Assembly (NCBI RefSeq): GCF_014041915.1
Contig: NZ_CP059472.1
Span: forward strand, 744,001-808,000
DNA: 64,000 nucleotides
Direction: 5' to 3'
Source: Marnyiella aurantia
GTDB lineage: Bacteria; Bacteroidota; Bacteroidia; Flavobacteriales; Weeksellaceae
Below the pieces are notes generated by a model. That model searched no databases and was not told the origin of the DNA. It was given only the letters and a program-made list of their open reading frames with translations. Positions 62,089 through 64,000 of the stretch are shown here, in pieces. The translations under genes and the position numbers were made by a program. Position 1 is the first letter of the stretch. Each line of letters begins with the position of its first letter.

Positions 62089-63426
62089 ATGTTTTTCAAC
62101 TCAAATCCAAAAGCCTGGCGACGGGAGCGCTCAGCCGACTCGTTGCCTGAGGTATTTTCCAGCATCAACATTCCTAAGAATGCCGGTTTTTGGCGAAAGC
62201 TGATGGCCTTCACGGGCCCAGGAATGATGGTTGCCGTGGGATATATGGATCCGGGCAATTGGGCCACCGATATTGCAGGAGGTGCCCAGTTTGGATACAC
62301 GCTTCTGTCTGTCATTCTGATTTCCAATATTTTTGCGATCATCCTTCAGCACCTTTCTCTAAAATTGGGAATAGTAGCCGAAAGGGATCTTGCGCAAGCG
62401 TGTAGAGACCACTTCAGTCCTACTGTAAATTTTATACTTTGGGTTCTGTGTGAGATTGCTATCGCTGCATGTGACCTTGCTGAAGTGATAGGTTCAGCCA
62501 TAGCTCTTAATCTCCTGTTTGGCATTCCACTTACCTGGGGTGTAGTAATCACAGTTGTTGACGTCTTTTTAATTTTATTCCTCCAGGCCAAAGGCTTCCG
62601 CGTGATCGAAAGTATTGTAGCAGGACTTATCTTCATTATTTTAGGCTGTTTTGCTTATGAGATTATCCTTAGCAAACCAGATATTTTTCCAATTCTGAGT
62701 GGACTTGTACCGCAAAAAGAGGTTATAACAAATCCTTCCATGCTGTACATTGCCATAGGTATCCTTGGCGCCACGGTCATGCCGCATAACCTGTACCTGC
62801 ACAGCAGCATTGTTCAGACCAGAAACTACGAGCGGACTTCTGAAGGTAAAAAGGAAGCCATAAAATTTGCTACAATAGACAGTACAGTAGCATTGCTACT
62901 GGCCTTCTTCATCAATGCAGCCATCCTTATTGTGGCAGCGGCAACGTTCCATACCACCGGAAACCGTGACGTGGCCGACATCCATGACGCGCACAAAATG
63001 CTTGCTCCAATTCTGGGGACTACCCTGGCCAGTATATTTTTTGCTGTAGCGCTATTGGCCTCCGGGCAGAACTCAACATTAACAGGAACGTTAGCAGGAC
63101 AGATCGTAATGGAAGGTTTTCTGAATATCAGGCTCAAACCCTGGCTGCGGCGGTTGGTTACAAGGTTGATCGCCGTTATTCCTGCGCTGATAGTGACCAT
63201 CATTTACGGAGAGCGCGGAACCACAGACCTGCTCCTTTTAAGCCAGGTAATCCTGTCTATGCAACTGAGTTTTGCAGTAGTACCTCTTGTTATGTTTACA
63301 GGTTCCAAATTGAAAATGGGCGAATTTGCGAATAAACTTTGGCTTAAAATCCTGATTTGGATCATCGCCTTTATCATTATAATCCTGAATCTTTATTTGC
63401 TTTATGAAACATTCTTTATGGGCTGA
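62089..63426 (+). CDS. mntH: Nramp-family divalent metal transporter (MntH)
   Basis: 445 residues with about 11 transmembrane helices. It carries the Nramp signature [11 protein letters not shown] in TM1 and [15 protein letters not shown] in TM6, the two unwound segments that bind the metal. It imports Mn2+ (and Fe2+) with protons across the inner membrane. Length is slightly above that of E. coli MntH (about 412). The promoter contains a probable MntR operator. It precedes grpE by 119 bases with a separate promoter. Confidence 0.92.
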   Translation: MFFNSNPKAWRRERSADSLPEVFSSINIPKNAGFWRKLMAFTGPGMMVAVGYMDPGNWATDIAGGAQFGYTLLSVILISNIFAIILQHLSLKLGIVAERDLAQACRDHFSPTVNFILWVLCEIAIAACDLAEVIGSAIALNLLFGIPLTWGVVITVVDVFLILFLQAKGFRVIESIVAGLIFIILGCFAYEIILSKPDIFPILSGLVPQKEVITNPSMLYIAIGILGATVMPHNLYLHSSIVQTRNYERTSEGKKEAIKFATIDSTVALLLAFFINAAILIVAAATFHTTGNRDVADIHDAHKMLAPILGTTLASIFFAVALLASGQNSTLTGTLAGQIVMEGFLNIRLKPWLRRLVTRLIAVIPALIVTIIYGERGTTDLLLLSQVILSMQLSFAVVPLVMFTGSKLKMGEFANKLWLKILIWIIAFIIIILNLYLLYETFFMG

Positions 63427-63485
63427 ATTTCTTTCTGAAGAATTTCAACAGTAAGGCCGATTAAGGATTTACAAATCCTGCCGAA

Positions 63486-63517
63486 TTGTCCTCTAAGTAC
63501 CTTTGGCAATATCTTTG
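63486..63517 (+). promoter_or_regulatory. promoter of grpE
   Basis: TTG (63486-63488), 21 bases, TATCTTTG (63510-63517), an exact TAnnTTTG, 28 bases before the grpE ATG at 63546. No HrcA-type inverted repeat (CIRCE) is visible. Confidence 0.72.
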
Positions 63518-63545
63518 TGAATCCGATGGTATAAATTTTAAAAAT

Positions 63546-64000
63546 ATGTCGGAAAACGAAGATATTCAGAAGGAAGTGCTTAATGAAGCTGAGGAGCAGA
63601 GTACTGAAAATACAGAACAGAACACTGAAAATGTGACAACGGAGAAAAATGCAGAAGAACTTTTGGCAGAAGAAAAAGACCGTTATATCCGTTTGTTTGC
63701 AGAATTTGAAAATTATAAGAAAAGAACTGCAAAGGAGAAAATGGATTATTTCCAGTTTGCAAATCAGGAAATGATGGTTTCTATGCTGGGTATCCTGGAC
63801 GATTTCGAGCGCGCGCTTAAGGAAATGAGTAAAAGCGGTCTGGAAGCAGAGCTGCAGGGTGTAGAACTTATCTATCAGAAATTCCAGAACAGATTGTCCG
63901 AAAAAGGTCTTAAGCCTATGACCGTACAGGCTGGCGATAATTTTAATGTGGATTTCCATGAAGCCATAACCCAGATCCCTGCGCCTAGCGACGATTTGAA
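63546..64000 (+). CDS. grpE: nucleotide exchange factor GrpE (partial, runs off the window)
   Basis: 151 codons are visible from the ATG at 63546-63548 (MSENEDIQKEVLNE). An acidic, Glu-rich low-complexity start is followed by the long coiled-coil helix (EEKDRYIRLFAEFENYKKR), the conserved MMVSMLGILDDFERALKE, and the beginning of the beta-wing (DNFNVDFHEAI). GrpE drives ADP release from DnaK. Typical length is about 190 residues, so about 40 are missing at the right edge. dnaJ would be expected next. A large opposing frame over this region is a shadow of it. Confidence 0.93.
   Translation, partial: MSENEDIQKEVLNEAEEQSTENTEQNTENVTTEKNAEELLAEEKDRYIRLFAEFENYKKRTAKEKMDYFQFANQEMMVSMLGILDDFERALKEMSKSGLEAELQGVELIYQKFQNRLSEKGLKPMTVQAGDNFNVDFHEAITQIPAPSDDL

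Noticed and set aside
63402-63959. 185-codon minus-strand frame at the right end
   Set aside because: It is opposite the clear grpE coding sequence, and its Phe/Leu-rich text reflects the Glu/Lys codons of grpE.

Overview
The window looks like chromosomal DNA from a Flavobacteriia bacterium, most likely a Chryseobacterium or Kaistella-type member of the Weeksellaceae. This rests on gene content: a large set of secreted proteins with type IX secretion (T9SS) C-terminal sorting domains, promoters of the Bacteroidetes type (TTG, 17-23 nt, TAnnTTTG), few Shine-Dalgarno sites, and a DNA polymerase III alpha subunit fused to a DnaQ-type exonuclease. The genus is inference. I see no rRNA, tRNA, CRISPR array, phage or complete insertion sequence.

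Region 1 (1-7288) is a short-chain acid module. A small DUF3311-like membrane protein, a histidine kinase whose sensor part is a sodium/solute symporter domain, and a single-domain response regulator are followed by propionyl-CoA synthetase (prpE) and acetyl-CoA synthetase (acs). An interspersed structured repeat lies between prpE and acs. Region 2 (7289-16819) holds mixed housekeeping genes: a lone AT-rich secreted protein, a DUF4349-like lipoprotein, small membrane proteins, a divergent acyl-CoA dehydrogenase / long-chain acyl-CoA ligase pair, a coiled-coil protein with a degenerate zinc ribbon, a Nif3-family gene broken by a homopolymer frameshift, and a voltage-gated-type K+ channel.

Region 3 (16820-43767) is the most striking: nine consecutive genes on the minus strand, 695 to 1224 codons each, all encoding modular secreted T9SS proteins built from fibronectin III, GEVED, MAM/anchor-J, Ig-like and Cys-rich repeat modules. 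Each gene has its own terminator. Seven of the nine carry a near-identical -7 box 24-26 nt before the ATG, so they look like separately transcribed but co-regulated units. They have clearly exchanged and duplicated modules.

Region 4 (43980-50220) is a tetR-tolC-adaptor-RND efflux operon whose promoter overlaps a perfect inverted repeat. Region 5 (50477-56973) is a Bacteroidetes curli-like amyloid locus in two transcription units: a 17-repeat curlin subunit alone, then a small novel protein, a minor curlin, a CsgH-CsgE fusion, CsgF, a CsgG with an extra beta-barrel, and a beta-propeller lipoprotein. It faces a LuxR-type regulator with a degenerate receiver domain. Region 6 (57101-64000) holds dnaE, a manganese transporter gene with a DtxR/MntR-like operator, and the start of grpE, which runs off the window.
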